NCBI GenBank assembly: GCA_963838835.1
Contig: CAWITA010000021.1
Location: forward strand, 62,001 to 126,000
Direction of reading: 5' to 3'
Source of the DNA: Bog-473 sp963838835
GTDB lineage: Bacteria; Actinomycetota; Acidimicrobiia; Acidimicrobiales; RAAP-2
Length of the DNA stretch: 64,000 nucleotides
Numbering within the stretch: the stretch's first letter is position 1; each line of letters begins with the position of its first letter. The position numbers and the translations under genes were made by a program. Positions 44,770 through 54,157 of the stretch are shown piece after piece. The notes under the pieces are model-generated. The model searched no databases and was not told the DNA's origin. It saw only the letters and a program-made list of their open reading frames with translations.

Positions 44770-45744
44770 TCAGGGCAGCAGCGCGATCTTCCCAACTGCC
44801 CGCCGGCCCAGCAGGTCGTCGAGTGCTCGGGCCACGTCGTCTAGGGGATACACGGCCGGGTGCACCGGGTCGATCGCGCCGTCGGCGACCATCGCCAGCA
44901 GCGTGTCGAGCAGGGTGCGCTGCTCGGCGGGGTGCCGCATGGCCCAGATGCCCCAGTCGACCCCGATCACGCAGCGGTTCCGCAGGAGGACCTGGTTCAG
45001 CGGCACCGAGGGGATGACGCCAGAAGCGAATCCAATGACCAGATAGCGGCCCTCGTCACCGAGCGCCCGCAACGACGAGTCGGCCGAAGGCCCCCCGATG
45101 GGATCGATCACGACGTCCACGCCGGTGCCGCCCGCCCAGGCGCGCGCCCTCTCCTTGAGCGGTTCTGCGGCCGGGTCCACGACCGCCTCTGCACCGGCGG
45201 CCGTCGCCGCCGCCCGCTTGTCCTCGCTCGAGGCCACCGCAAGCACCCGGCATCCCAGCGCCCGCGCCACGCCGATGGCGGCCAGACCGATACCGCCGCC
45301 CGCCCCGAGCACGAGCACGCCCTCGCCGGGCCTGGCGCGCGCCCGTTCGCGCAAGGCGAAAAGGCTCGTGCTGTAACTCTGGGTGAAGGTGGCCGCCCTG
45401 GCCGCGTCGAGGGTGTCGGGCACGGGCACCGCCGAAATGGCCGGCACGACAACCCGGCTGGCGAAGCCACCGAGGCCGACCGATGCGACCACGCGCTGGC
45501 CCACTGCGACGCTGTCCACCCCGTCACCGAGCAGCGCCACGTGTCCCGCCACCTCGTTGCCCGGCACGAAGGGGAGCGAGGGCTTGATCTGGTAACGCCC
45601 GGCCACGAAGAGCCCGTCGACGAAGTTCACGCCGGCCGCCTCGACCGCGATGGCCACGTCGCCGGGACCGGGCTCGGGGTCTGGGCGTTCTTCCACCCGA
45701 AGCACCGAGGGTGCCCCCAGCTCTCGGCAGACGGCAGCGCGCAC
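44770..45744 (-). CDS. NADPH:quinone oxidoreductase-like MDR enzyme
   Basis: 324 residues, zinc-free medium-chain dehydrogenase/reductase. GVNFVDGLFVAGRYQIKPSLPFVPGNEVAGHV; the NADP loop VLVLGAGGGIGLAAIGVARAL; and DVVIDPIGGP are typical of quinone oxidoreductases. GTG start chosen from TAGCGT 8 nt upstream; the open frame upstream is not homologous. Acts on quinones or enoyl-type electrophiles. Divergent from a GNAT gene, with overlapping -10 elements. Confidence 0.88.
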   Translation of the reverse strand: MRAAVCRELGAPSVLRVEERPDPEPGPGDVAIAVEAAGVNFVDGLFVAGRYQIKPSLPFVPGNEVAGHVALLGDGVDSVAVGQRVVASVGLGGFASRVVVPAISAVPVPDTLDAARAATFTQSYSTSLFALRERARARPGEGVLVLGAGGGIGLAAIGVARALGCRVLAVASSEDKRAAATAAGAEAVVDPAAEPLKERARAWAGGTGVDVVIDPIGGPSADSSLRALGDEGRYLVIGFASGVIPSVPLNQVLLRNRCVIGVDWGIWAMRHPAEQRTLLDTLLAMVADGAIDPVHPAVYPLDDVARALDDLLGRRAVGKIALLP

Positions 45745-45752
45745 GGGGGGAC

Positions 45753-45762
45753 ACGCTACCGT
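45753..45762. promoter_or_regulatory. Overlapping divergent -10 elements
   Basis: TAGCGT on the - strand (45753-45758) ends 8 nt before GTG 45744. TACCGT on the + strand (45757-45762) ends 6 nt before GTG 45769. The two share the central TA, so the two leaderless genes could not be fired at the same moment. Confidence 0.45.
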
Positions 45763-45768
45763 CGACCG

Positions 45769-46251
45769 GTGGACGCCATCCGGCCCGTTCGAGCCGACGA
45801 GTTGGTGCTCCTGCCCGCGCTCGAGGCGGCCGGCGACACCATGTTCGAAGCCCTCGGTATCGGCCCGCTGCCGGGCCCCGGCTCGGTGGCGGACTTCGCG
45901 GCTGCCCTTGTTGTGCTGGTGGCCCAGGACCCGCCAGTGGGGCTGTGCCGCATCGACGCCATCGGGAGCGGCGCCCACCTCGAACAGCTGTCGGTCCATC
46001 CCGACCACGGTCGCCGCGGCGTTGGGCGCGCCCTGCTGCGGGCCGGCTGCTCCTGGGCGGCGCGGCACGGCTATGACGAGCTGACGCTGGCCACCTACCG
46101 CGACGTGCCCTGGAACGGTCCGTTCTACGCGTCGGAGGGCTTCGTCGAGGTCGGCCCCGTCGACTCCTGGCTGCTGGCACACGGGCGTCCACCCGAGGAG
46201 CCCGTCATGACCCGCTTCGGGGTGCGCGTCCTGATGCGCCGGCCCCTGTGA
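45769..46251 (+). CDS. GNAT-family N-acetyltransferase
   Basis: 160 residues. IRPVRADELVLLPALE at the N-terminus; acetyl-CoA loop LSVHPDHGRRGVGRALLRAG (Q/RxxGxG/A region); and WNGPFYASEGFVEVGP, typical of GNAT proteins. GTG start with TACCGT 6 nt upstream. Substrate unknown, perhaps an amine or a protein N-terminus. Confidence 0.87.
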   Translation: MDAIRPVRADELVLLPALEAAGDTMFEALGIGPLPGPGSVADFAAALVVLVAQDPPVGLCRIDAIGSGAHLEQLSVHPDHGRRGVGRALLRAGCSWAARHGYDELTLATYRDVPWNGPFYASEGFVEVGPVDSWLLAHGRPPEEPVMTRFGVRVLMRRPL

Positions 46252-46327
46252 GCTCCCCGTCGCGCAAACAGCGCACCGGGCGGTTCGCTTCGTTGACCAG
46301 CCCAGTGGCTGAGTTGCGCAGACCAGC

Positions 46328-47827
46328 TCAGGTTGTGCCGGCGGCCCGGAGCACGTCAGCGAACCCCCGCACGCGCAACGAGGTGATACGCCGGCCGTCC
46401 GTCTCGAAGACGTCACGGACCATGCGTTCGGCCCCACCCAGGTGGACGTTGATGTCCGCCGTCACGATAGAGCCGTCCACCTCGAGTGGACCGGGCGAGG
46501 GACGGAAGTCGTCGAAGCCGAAGGTGTGGTCCCGGTAGTAGTCGAGGATGGCGTCGTGCCCGGTGCGGAGTTCGCCGTCGACGTCCAACACGGCGTCGGG
46601 CGCGAAGAGACGGCGCAACCGCTCGGCGTCGTGCGCAGTGACCGAGGCGAAGTAGTCGTCGATCAGGCCGGCGATGCCAGCGCGTCGCGAAGGGAGGCGG
46701 TAGAGGTCCATCGCGTTGAGCCCGAGCACGCGGACTTGCGTTTTGGTGGGGCAGGGAGCGACGGTGGCGCGGATGGCGTCCACGGCGCCCGGGAAGGTGG
46801 CGTCGTGGTGCGGGTAGTCGCTGCCCCACACGATGCGCGACGCTCCGACGAAGGGCGCCAACGCGGGCAGGGTGCGCTCGTCGACCTCGAAGCTGATGGC
46901 ACACTGGCGGGCGAAGTACTCCGAGGGCGGCAGCACCATGTCGGGGCAGAAGCCGCCGAATGACGCGGCCTGCTCGTCGAGGCGCTCGAGCCAGAACGGG
47001 GCCCACCCCCCGGAGGACTCGAGGAAGACGCAGCGCAGGCCGGGGTGCCGCTCGAGCACCCCGAACGCGATGAGCTGGGCGCAGGCCAGCATCTCCTCGA
47101 AGGCGTGCGACACGGCGTGGAGCAAGAGCGGGTTGAAGGGGCGGTCCGACCCAAGCGTCGGCACGATGACCGAGCTGCCCTCGTGGATTCCGATCGGGAC
47201 GTCGAGCTCCTCCGCCGCGTCCCACACGCCGTCGTAGGCGCGATCCGACAGCGCCCGGCCGCGGCAGGGGTTGGGCCGGACGAAGCCGGCGACGAAGCCG
47301 AGCTCGGTCACCGCCCGCCGGAGCTCGCGGGCCGCGGCGTCAGGGTCTTGCAGGGGCAGCATGGCCGCCCCGAAGAGCCGCCGGGTGTCAGTGGCGCAGT
47401 AGCCGGCGAGCCAATCGTTGTAGGCGGCGGCGAGCGACACTGCGGCGCCGGGGTCGTCCACGGCCGAGAAGTACAGCCCGATCGTCGGGTACAGCACGGC
47501 CTGGTCGATGCCCTCGGCGTCCATGTCGCGCAGGCGCGCCCTGGGGTCCCACCCGCCCGGGAGCGCGTCGGCCAGGGGGCGGAAGGAGGCGGGGTCGTCG
47601 AAGGTGGAGCCGGGCCGCGCAAGGTTCCCCAGCGGCACGGCCAGGATCTCGGTGTCCCCGACCACAACGTGCTCGTACCTCGAGGAGTCCGCGCTGATTC
47701 GGGGCCGGCATGAGTCAGGCAATCCCGCCCAGGCCGCCTCCGGCTCAACCACGTGCCCGTCGGCATCGACCACGGGTCCGGCGCCCGGCGGGAGCGGGTC
47801 TGCCCGGGGCTCCGCCGCGGCCGTCAC
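46328..47827 (-). CDS. Amidohydrolase-2 domain fused to a SnoaL-like domain
   Basis: 499 residues. Residues about 20-375: amidohydrolase-related TIM barrel (VVDADGHVVEPEAAW, PIGIHEGSSVIVPTLG, GGWAPFWLERLDE and the final RIVWGSDYPHHDATFPG with the catalytic Asp). Residues about 385-499: a SnoaL/NTF2-like domain (AGLIDDYFASVTAHDAERLR, FAPDAVLDVDGELRTG). The fusion is in one frame. The GTG overlaps the stop of the preceding amidohydrolase gene (GTGA), so the two are coupled. The family includes decarboxylases and hydrolases of aromatic or hydroxylated acids. The added NTF2-like domain may bind a hydrophobic substrate (inference). Confidence 0.85.
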   Translation of the reverse strand: MTAAAEPRADPLPPGAGPVVDADGHVVEPEAAWAGLPDSCRPRISADSSRYEHVVVGDTEILAVPLGNLARPGSTFDDPASFRPLADALPGGWDPRARLRDMDAEGIDQAVLYPTIGLYFSAVDDPGAAVSLAAAYNDWLAGYCATDTRRLFGAAMLPLQDPDAAARELRRAVTELGFVAGFVRPNPCRGRALSDRAYDGVWDAAEELDVPIGIHEGSSVIVPTLGSDRPFNPLLLHAVSHAFEEMLACAQLIAFGVLERHPGLRCVFLESSGGWAPFWLERLDEQAASFGGFCPDMVLPPSEYFARQCAISFEVDERTLPALAPFVGASRIVWGSDYPHHDATFPGAVDAIRATVAPCPTKTQVRVLGLNAMDLYRLPSRRAGIAGLIDDYFASVTAHDAERLRRLFAPDAVLDVDGELRTGHDAILDYYRDHTFGFDDFRPSPGPLEVDGSIVTADINVHLGGAERMVRDVFETDGRRITSLRVRGFADVLRAAGTT

Positions 47828-49056
47828 GGCCGGGGGGTGCGCCAGTCGTCGGCTGGCGGCAGCGGATGGCGGAACAGCCGGCTGGCGTTGCCCCCTGCCA
47901 CCGCGCGCAGCTCGTCGTCGGGCAGTGCGCCCCAGGTCTGGGAGAGCACTCGCTGGGTGTCGGGCCACGAGGAGTCGGCGTGTGGGTAGTCGCTTTCCAC
48001 CGTGATGTGGTCGACGCCGATCACATGGCGCTGCGCCACGGCCGACGGGTCGTCGATGGAGCAGAACCAGAAGTTGCGACGCAGGACCTCGCTCGGCAGG
48101 AGGTCGGATGGCCAGGCCCGGCTCTCTGTCCCCGACGCCGAATGCCCGAGCACGTAGTCAGCCCGGTCCATCAGCATGGGCACCCACCCGATACCCCCTT
48201 CTGACATGGCAACCTGCAGTCCCGGGAACCGGAGCGGGACGCCGGACCACAGCCACTCGGCCGCCGCCAGCAGCGCGTTGACCGGGAACACCGTGGGCAG
48301 CAGCTCGAACGGCGGATCGGGTGAGGGGAGCGGGGCCCACGCCGAGGCGCCGGTGTGCAGGCAGACCACCGTGCCGGTTTCCGCGCAGGCGGCGAAGAAG
48401 GGATCCCACTGCCCGCTGAAGATGGAGGGCAGCTTCAGCTGGGCCGGGAACTCAGGGAAACTGACCGCCTTGAAGCCGCGCGACGCGTTGGCTCGCACCT
48501 CGGCAGCCGCGAGCTCGATGTCCGCCAGCCAGGGCAGCTGGAGCGGGATGATGCGCTCGGGGTGGCTCCCCGCCCACACCTCGATGTGCCAGTCGTTGAA
48601 GGCGCGCAGGCAGGCCAGTCCGAGGTCGGGGTCGTGCGCTCGTGAGTAGACCGCGCCGCAGAAGCCCGACACCAGCGAGGGGAAACACAACGAGGCCCAG
48701 ATGCCCGCCCGGTCCATGTCGTCGACCCGCGCCTCGATGTCGAAGCAGCCGGGGCGCATCTCGTCGAAGCGGGCCGGCTCCATGCTCCATTCCTCCCTGG
48801 GCCTTCCCACCACGGCGTTCAACCCCACATTGGGGTAGCGGTTTCCGTCGAAGACCCAGCTCTGCGTCCCATCGTCCTGCTCCACCACCCGCGGTGCCGC
48901 GTCGGCGAGCGCAGCGGGCAGGCGGCCCTCGAAGAGGTCGGGCGGCTCAATGAGGTGGTCGTCGACCGAGATCACCGGGACCCGGATCGGCCGGGGTTCG
49001 GGGTCGGGCAGCAGCGTGGCTCCCCGCTGCCCCCGCTCCGTGTCGACGGCCTCCAC
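47824..49056 (-). CDS. Amidohydrolase-2 family hydrolase/decarboxylase
   Basis: 410 residues. TIM-barrel amidohydrolase: VISVDDHLIEPPDLF (metal start), LPWLADIELAAAEVRANASR, VCLHTGASAW, EGGIGWVPMLMDRADY and the C-terminal ITVESDYPHADSSWPDT. GTG start with TAGTGT 9 nt upstream. It shares its 3' end with the fused amidohydrolase, so the pair acts together, possibly in ring degradation. Divergent from ALDH. Confidence 0.87.
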   Translation of the reverse strand: MEAVDTERGQRGATLLPDPEPRPIRVPVISVDDHLIEPPDLFEGRLPAALADAAPRVVEQDDGTQSWVFDGNRYPNVGLNAVVGRPREEWSMEPARFDEMRPGCFDIEARVDDMDRAGIWASLCFPSLVSGFCGAVYSRAHDPDLGLACLRAFNDWHIEVWAGSHPERIIPLQLPWLADIELAAAEVRANASRGFKAVSFPEFPAQLKLPSIFSGQWDPFFAACAETGTVVCLHTGASAWAPLPSPDPPFELLPTVFPVNALLAAAEWLWSGVPLRFPGLQVAMSEGGIGWVPMLMDRADYVLGHSASGTESRAWPSDLLPSEVLRRNFWFCSIDDPSAVAQRHVIGVDHITVESDYPHADSSWPDTQRVLSQTWGALPDDELRAVAGGNASRLFRHPLPPADDWRTPRP

Positions 49057-49065
49057 GAGAAGGTG

Positions 49066-49071
49066 ACACTA
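49066..49071 (-). promoter_or_regulatory. Candidate leaderless -10 for the amidohydrolase pair
   Basis: TAGTGT (- strand) ends 9 nt before GTG 49056, inside the 43-bp divergent region shared with ALDH. Confidence 0.4.
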
Positions 49072-49099
49072 TCGTCAGGAAAGTCGACTGGCTCCGGGA

Positions 49100-50599
49100 G
49101 TGTCCATGACCACAGATGTCGAGGACGTCACGACGCGCGTCGGGCTCCTCATCGGGGGCAACGCGGTGGCGGGTGGCAGGGGCACGTACCCGGTCACGAA
49201 CCCGGCCCGCCCGGCCGAGGTGGTCTTTGATGCGCCAGCGACCGCCCCGGCGCAGCTCGACCTGGCCGTGCACGCGGCCCGGCGGTCCCAGGCCGCCTGG
49301 GCGGCGATGCCCCGTGACGAGCGGGCGGCGCAGGTCGTCCGGGCAGCCGAGGCGGGGGTGGCTGCGGTCGAGGAGCTGGACCTCGCCCGCCTCCTGACCC
49401 GCGAGCACGGCAAGACCCACGTGGAGGCGGTGTTCGACACGGCCACGATGGGTGGCATGGCGGCCGCCTTCGCACCGCTCGTGGCCGAGGCGCTCGCTCC
49501 GCGGACGCTGAGCGGCGGGTCCACCCGGGTCGAGTGGGAGCCCCACGGGGTCGTGGCGGCCATCCTGCCCTTCAATTGGCCCGTCTCGGTCATGGGCAAC
49601 AAGGTGCTCCCGGCGCTGCTGGCGGGCGACACGGTGGTGGTCAAAGCTCCGCCCACCTGTCCGGGCGCCGTCCTCCTCGTGGCGGCAGCCATGGCGGAGG
49701 TCTTGCCGCCCGGGGTGCTCAACGTCGTGAACGGGCCCGAGGCCGCACTGGGCGCAGCACTCGTGGCACATCCCGGCGTGGACATGGTGTCGTTCACCGG
49801 CGGTGTCGCCACCGGCCAGGCGGTCATGGCCGCCGCGGCCGCCACCACCCGTCCGGTGGTGCTCGAACTCGGAGGCAACGATCCGGCCATCCTCGCACCC
49901 GACGTGGCTGCCGACCGGGCCCTGGCCGACCGCATCGTCGAAGCGGCCTTCGTCACCAGCGGGCAGGTATGCATGGCGATCAAGCGACTCTACGTGCACC
50001 GCTCCCGGCTGGACGAGACGGTCGACGCATTGTCGGACCGGCTCGCGGGCGAGGTGGTGGGCGACGGCCTGGCCGCCGAGGTGACGATGGGGCCGGTGCA
50101 CACTGCGGCTGCACGCGACAGGGTGGAGGCGATGGTCGCGGAAGCAGAGGCCGTCGGGTCCACCGTGCTCCGGCCGGGCCGGATCCGGGCCGAGGACGAG
50201 GCGACCGGGGGCTACTTCGTCTCCCCGGCGCTCGTGGTGGCGCCGGACCCCCGCTCCCGCATCGTGCGCGAGGAACAGTTCGCCCCTGCCCTCCCGGTGA
50301 TTCCCTACGACGACGTCTCCGAGGCCGTGGAAGCGGCCAATGACACGAGCTTCGGGCTCTGCGCCTCGGTCTGGAGCAACGATGAGCGTCTGGCCTCCGA
50401 CGTGGCCTCCCGACTGTCGGCGGGGACGGTGTTCGTCAACGCCCACGGGATCTCGGTCATCGACATGTTCGCCCCGATGGGCGGGTGGAAGCAGTCCGGT
50501 TTGGGTGTCGAGCTCGGGACCGAGGGCATGCAGGCGTTCGCCCGCCAGCGCGTCGAGGTGCGCCGGCCCGCCCCGGCTGCGCAGGGGGAGCCGGCGTGA
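49100..50599 (+). CDS. Aldehyde dehydrogenase
   Basis: 499 residues, NAD(P)-dependent ALDH that oxidises an aldehyde to its acid. Active-site Glu in VVLELGGNDPAIL, catalytic Cys in FVTSGQVCMAIKRLYV, and NAD site VAAILPFNWPVSVMGNK. GTG at 49100 (or ATG 49106) after a GGGAG site. The GTG of the following gene overlaps its stop (GTGA). The context suggests a two-step clean-up pathway of amidohydrolase products (inference). Confidence 0.92.
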   Translation: MSMTTDVEDVTTRVGLLIGGNAVAGGRGTYPVTNPARPAEVVFDAPATAPAQLDLAVHAARRSQAAWAAMPRDERAAQVVRAAEAGVAAVEELDLARLLTREHGKTHVEAVFDTATMGGMAAAFAPLVAEALAPRTLSGGSTRVEWEPHGVVAAILPFNWPVSVMGNKVLPALLAGDTVVVKAPPTCPGAVLLVAAAMAEVLPPGVLNVVNGPEAALGAALVAHPGVDMVSFTGGVATGQAVMAAAAATTRPVVLELGGNDPAILAPDVAADRALADRIVEAAFVTSGQVCMAIKRLYVHRSRLDETVDALSDRLAGEVVGDGLAAEVTMGPVHTAAARDRVEAMVAEAEAVGSTVLRPGRIRAEDEATGGYFVSPALVVAPDPRSRIVREEQFAPALPVIPYDDVSEAVEAANDTSFGLCASVWSNDERLASDVASRLSAGTVFVNAHGISVIDMFAPMGGWKQSGLGVELGTEGMQAFARQRVEVRRPAPAAQGEPA

Positions 50600-52341
50600 C
50601 TCTCGCCATCCGGGGCGGGACCGTGGTCGACGGCACCGGCTCGCCACCGATGCGCGCCGACGTACTCGTCGAGGGCGAACGGGTGCTCGCCGTCGGCCCC
50701 GACGTCGAGGCGGCGGACGCCGAGGCCGTCATCGACGCGTCTGGCCTGCTCGTGGCCCCCGGCTTCGTGGACCTGCACACGCACTACGACGCCCAGCTCT
50801 TCTGGGACCCCAACGCCAGCCCGTCCCCACTGCACGGAGTGACCACGGTGCTCGGCGGAAACTGCGGGTTCTCCCTGGCCCCGCTGACACCCGCGCACGC
50901 CGACTACATCGCCCGGATGATGGCGAGAGTGGAGGGCATGCCCCTGACCGCTCTGCGCGCCGGGCTGCCCTGGGACTGGACCTCGTTCGGGGAATGGCTC
51001 GGCCATTTCGACGGCCGCATCGCCGTCAACGCGGGTTTCCTCGTTGGGCACTCGACGCTGCGCCGGCTGGTGATGGGCGAGCGTGCCGTTGGTGGCGTGG
51101 CCACCTCCGAGGATCTTGCGGCAATGGAGGCGGCGCTGCACGCAGCCCTGGCCGACGGTGCGCTGGGCTTCTCGACTTCCCAGGTGCACACGCACAACGA
51201 CGGTGACGGCCAGCCGGTCCCGTCGCGCGCCGCCAGCCGCCAAGAGTTGGAGCGGCTGGCGGCGGCCGTCCGAGCCCACGAGGGCACGACGGTCGAGCTC
51301 ATCGTGCCGGGCTGTCTGAACGGCTTCACGGACGAGGAGATCGACTTCCTCTCGACGATGTCGCTGCTGGCGGACCGCCCGGTCAACTGGAACGTGCTCG
51401 GCGTCTCGGCCATGAACCCCGACGGTGCCTGGAGCCAGCTTGCCGCCGGCACCGCCGCCGCGGCGCGTGGTGCGACGGTGGTCGCGCTGACACTGCCGCA
51501 CACGATGCAGCTGCGCCTCAGCTTCGAGCACGGCGCCATCCTCGACGGGCTCCCGGGCTGGCGCGAGGTCTTCGCGCTGCCGATTCCCGAGCGGATGAAG
51601 GCGCTTTCGGATCCCGCGACCAGACAGAGGCTCGAGACCGGGGCGCAGTCCGACGAGGCAGGGATTCTGCGCCACCTGGCGGTCTGGGACCGCCTGATCT
51701 TCGAAGAGACTTTCGCGCCGCAGAACGCGGACGTCGAAGGCCGCACCGTCGGCGAGGTCGCCCGCCTTCGCGGGATCACGCCCTTTGACGCCCTCCTCGA
51801 CGTCGTGGTGGCCGACTCCTTGCGCACCGGGTTGCGCCCGCCCATCGGCGAATCGGAGGAGGACTGGGCGCTGCGCGTGCAGACATGGCAAGACCCGCGT
51901 GCCATCGTCGGCGGGTCCGACGCCGGCGCGCACCTCGACACCATGTGCGGCGCCATTTACTCGACCGCCGTGCTGGGTGACGGCGTCCGGGCCCGCGGCT
52001 TGCTCAGCTGGGAGCAGGCGGTGCGGCAGCTCGCCGACATCCCGGCCCGGCTCTACGGCCTGCGGGACCGTGGGCGCCTCGTGCCGGGTGCCTATGCGGA
52101 CGTGGTGGTGTTCGACCCTGCCACGATCGGACACGGCGCCGTTCGCACACGCGATGACCTGCCCGGTGGGGCCAGCCGCCTCTACGCCGAGGCGGTGGGT
52201 ATCGAGCACGTCCTCGTCAATGGGAGCGAGATCGTTCGTGGTGGCGGCTTCACCGGCGCGGTGCCCGGACGGGTGCTGCGCTCGGGTGGCGACACCGACA
52301 CGGTGCACGCCGGAAGCGACTGGGCCGGAGCGGCCGCCTGA
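50596..52341 (+). CDS. N-acyl-D-amino-acid deacylase-like amidohydrolase (amidohydrolase-3)
   Basis: 581 residues. A metal site begins FVDLHTHYDAQLFWDP. VLGGNCGFSLAPL carries a D-aminoacylase-type cysteine. WNVLGVSAMNP and the late GGSDAGAHLDTMCGA (catalytic Asp) match D-aminoacylases. Substrates of such enzymes include N-acyl-D-amino acids and dihydropyrimidine-like amides. GTG start overlaps the ALDH stop (GTGA), so it is coupled to it. Confidence 0.88.
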   Translation: MTLAIRGGTVVDGTGSPPMRADVLVEGERVLAVGPDVEAADAEAVIDASGLLVAPGFVDLHTHYDAQLFWDPNASPSPLHGVTTVLGGNCGFSLAPLTPAHADYIARMMARVEGMPLTALRAGLPWDWTSFGEWLGHFDGRIAVNAGFLVGHSTLRRLVMGERAVGGVATSEDLAAMEAALHAALADGALGFSTSQVHTHNDGDGQPVPSRAASRQELERLAAAVRAHEGTTVELIVPGCLNGFTDEEIDFLSTMSLLADRPVNWNVLGVSAMNPDGAWSQLAAGTAAAARGATVVALTLPHTMQLRLSFEHGAILDGLPGWREVFALPIPERMKALSDPATRQRLETGAQSDEAGILRHLAVWDRLIFEETFAPQNADVEGRTVGEVARLRGITPFDALLDVVVADSLRTGLRPPIGESEEDWALRVQTWQDPRAIVGGSDAGAHLDTMCGAIYSTAVLGDGVRARGLLSWEQAVRQLADIPARLYGLRDRGRLVPGAYADVVVFDPATIGHGAVRTRDDLPGGASRLYAEAVGIEHVLVNGSEIVRGGGFTGAVPGRVLRSGGDTDTVHAGSDWAGAAA

Positions 52342-52357
52342 CCGAAGGCGTGAGACC

Positions 52358-52371
52358 TGGGGTATTCCCCA
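52358..52371. terminator. Small hairpin between convergent genes
   Basis: TGGGG-TATT-CCCCA lies between the stops of the D-aminoacylase-like gene (+) and peptidase E gene (-). It may end transcription in both directions; there is no T-tract. Confidence 0.35.
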
Positions 52372-52378
52372 CAAGGCC

Positions 52379-53107
52379 TCAGAGGAGCCGGGTCTCCACC
52401 GCCACCTCCCGTGTGGTGGCTCCCTCCTTGGACAGCGAGTAGGCGACCTTGCCCTCGACCTCGGTGAAAGCGTCAACGAGCTCGGTGCCGAAGAACACCA
52501 AGCCGGTGCCGTTCTCAGTGGCATAGCCGTCAGGCAGCGTGCCGTCGGCGATGAGGCGGTGGATGAGGGGGCGCCGCTGCTCCTCGGTGTCGTGATGCGG
52601 GCTGTTGGAGTAGGGGAGGAACCCCAGAGCGTCGGTCACCGGCCGCAGTGTCGGTCCGAACGAGTCGGTGGTGCCGCCGACGTGCCAGCAGAGCGACCCG
52701 GCCGAGACGCCCGTCAGTACGACGCCGGCCTCCCAGCAGTCGCGCAGCGTCACATCGAGCTCGTGGAGACGCCAGAGGGTGAGCAGGTTGGCCGTGCTGC
52801 CCCCGGCCACCCAGATGACGTCCTGCCCCAGAAGGTGGGCCCGTATGTCGGGCACGTTGGGTTGGGGGAACAGTGCGAGGTGCGAGCTGACGAAGCCGAG
52901 CTTGGAGAAGGCGTTGTGCACCGCTCCCAGCCAAGCCATGTCGTCCCCGACGGCGGTGGCGATGACGCAGACGCGGGGGTGCTCGCCCGCACGGGCCAGC
53001 TTCGCCGCCAATTGGTACGACGGCCCGGGGCGCAGATTCCAGGGGTCTACACCCTCGGGCTGGAACCCGATCGAGGTGGCGATGATTGTCGGTTGCCGGG
53101 CCGCCAC
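52379..53107 (-). CDS. Peptidase E (S51 family)
   Basis: 242 residues, Ser-dependent peptidase E/cyanophycinase-like fold. The nucleophile Ser lies in LTGVSAGSLCWHVGG; QDVIWVAGGSTANLL and SNSPHHDTEEQRRPLI (possible His/Glu) are typical. Cleaves N-terminal Asp dipeptides in known members. GTG start just after the stop of the upstream 2-hydroxyacid dehydrogenase, so one operon. Confidence 0.88.
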   Translation of the reverse strand: MAARQPTIIATSIGFQPEGVDPWNLRPGPSYQLAAKLARAGEHPRVCVIATAVGDDMAWLGAVHNAFSKLGFVSSHLALFPQPNVPDIRAHLLGQDVIWVAGGSTANLLTLWRLHELDVTLRDCWEAGVVLTGVSAGSLCWHVGGTTDSFGPTLRPVTDALGFLPYSNSPHHDTEEQRRPLIHRLIADGTLPDGYATENGTGLVFFGTELVDAFTEVEGKVAYSLSKEGATTREVAVETRLL

Positions 53108-53108
53108 G

Positions 53109-54092
53109 TCAGTCCGAGAGGACCTCGGGGTTGACGACGTGCAGCGGCCGCGCCCCCGCCGCCAGGCGGCAGAGGTCCTCTGCGATGGTGCGGGTGTGGT
53201 TGGACTCGGTGTCGTAGGTCGCTCCCCCGATGTGCGGGGTCAACACGACCTGGGGGAACGTCGTGAGCAGGTGGTCGGGTGGCAGGTGCTCGCCCTCGAA
53301 GTGGTCGAGACCGGCGGCCGCCACCTTGCCCGAGGCCAACGCGGCCACCAGCGCGTCGGTGTCGTGGATCTTGGCCCGGGCCGTGTTGAGGTAAATGACG
53401 CCGTCGCGCATCTTGGCGAAGGCGTCGGCGTTTATGAGGCCCGTTGTCTCCTTCGTCACCGGGGCATGGATCGAGATGACGTCCGCCCGGGCAAAGAGAT
53501 CGTCGAGCGAACTCGTCGCGTCAGCGGCGTAGGGGTCGTAAGCGAGCACCTCCATGCCGAGCCCGCGCAACCGCCAGCGCACTGCACGACCCACCGCGCC
53601 CAGCCCGACCAGCCCGACCGTCTTGCCGGCCAGCTCCCAGGCGCGGTAGCGCTGGTAGGGGATCTTGCCGTCGCGGTAGATCTGACCCTCCCGCACGTCG
53701 CGGTCGGCCGGTACGACGCCGCGGGTGGCGGCGAAGAGCAACGCAACCGCCAGTTCGGCCACGGCGTTGGCATTGCGGCCGGGAGCACGCAGGACGGGGA
53801 CACCCGCCGCGGTGGCAGCCGCCACGTCCACGTTGGTCGGGTCGCCGCGGCAGCTGCACACGGCGACGATGGGCTGTTCGTACAGCTCGGCGCCGCAGGC
53901 ATCGCCCTCGACGATCACGATGGAGGCACCTTCGGATGCGACGCGCTCGGCCAGCTGCGCGGCGTTGTAGATGCGCAGCGTGGGCTGATCGAGCCACGAG
54001 TCAAGGACGAGATCCGCGAGCTGGTGCAGCAGGTCGAGGCCTGAACCGCGGACGGCGGCCGTCACGAGGGCCTTCGGGCGCGAGCCTGTCAT
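53109..54092 (-). CDS. D-isomer-specific 2-hydroxyacid dehydrogenase
   Basis: 327 residues, NAD-dependent. Rossmann loop VGLVGLGAVGRAVRWRLRG; PTNVDVAAATAAGVPVLRAP; catalytic Arg in NTARAKIHD (about 260), and Glu/His in DHFEGEHLPPDH and VLTPHIGGAT. Similar to phosphoglycerate-dehydrogenase/erythronate-like members that act with a sugar kinase. Divergent from FGGY kinase across a 70-bp region with an inverted-repeat operator, suggesting a sugar-acid pathway. Confidence 0.87.
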   Translation of the reverse strand: MTGSRPKALVTAAVRGSGLDLLHQLADLVLDSWLDQPTLRIYNAAQLAERVASEGASIVIVEGDACGAELYEQPIVAVCSCRGDPTNVDVAAATAAGVPVLRAPGRNANAVAELAVALLFAATRGVVPADRDVREGQIYRDGKIPYQRYRAWELAGKTVGLVGLGAVGRAVRWRLRGLGMEVLAYDPYAADATSSLDDLFARADVISIHAPVTKETTGLINADAFAKMRDGVIYLNTARAKIHDTDALVAALASGKVAAAGLDHFEGEHLPPDHLLTTFPQVVLTPHIGGATYDTESNHTRTIAEDLCRLAAGARPLHVVNPEVLSD

Positions 54093-54143
54093 GTGGGTGG
54101 ACTTCTCCTCTCGTGGCCGATGTCGTCCATAATGACGGCATCA

Positions 54144-54157
54144 TGACACGTGTGTCA
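54144..54157. promoter_or_regulatory. Candidate operator TGACAC-GT-GTGTCA
   Basis: A 6-bp inverted repeat (TGACAC and GTGTCA, 2-bp spacer) lies in the divergent region, 5 bp before the FGGY-kinase start. GntR- or DeoR-type regulators bind such sites (general knowledge); no regulator gene is adjacent. Confidence 0.45.
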
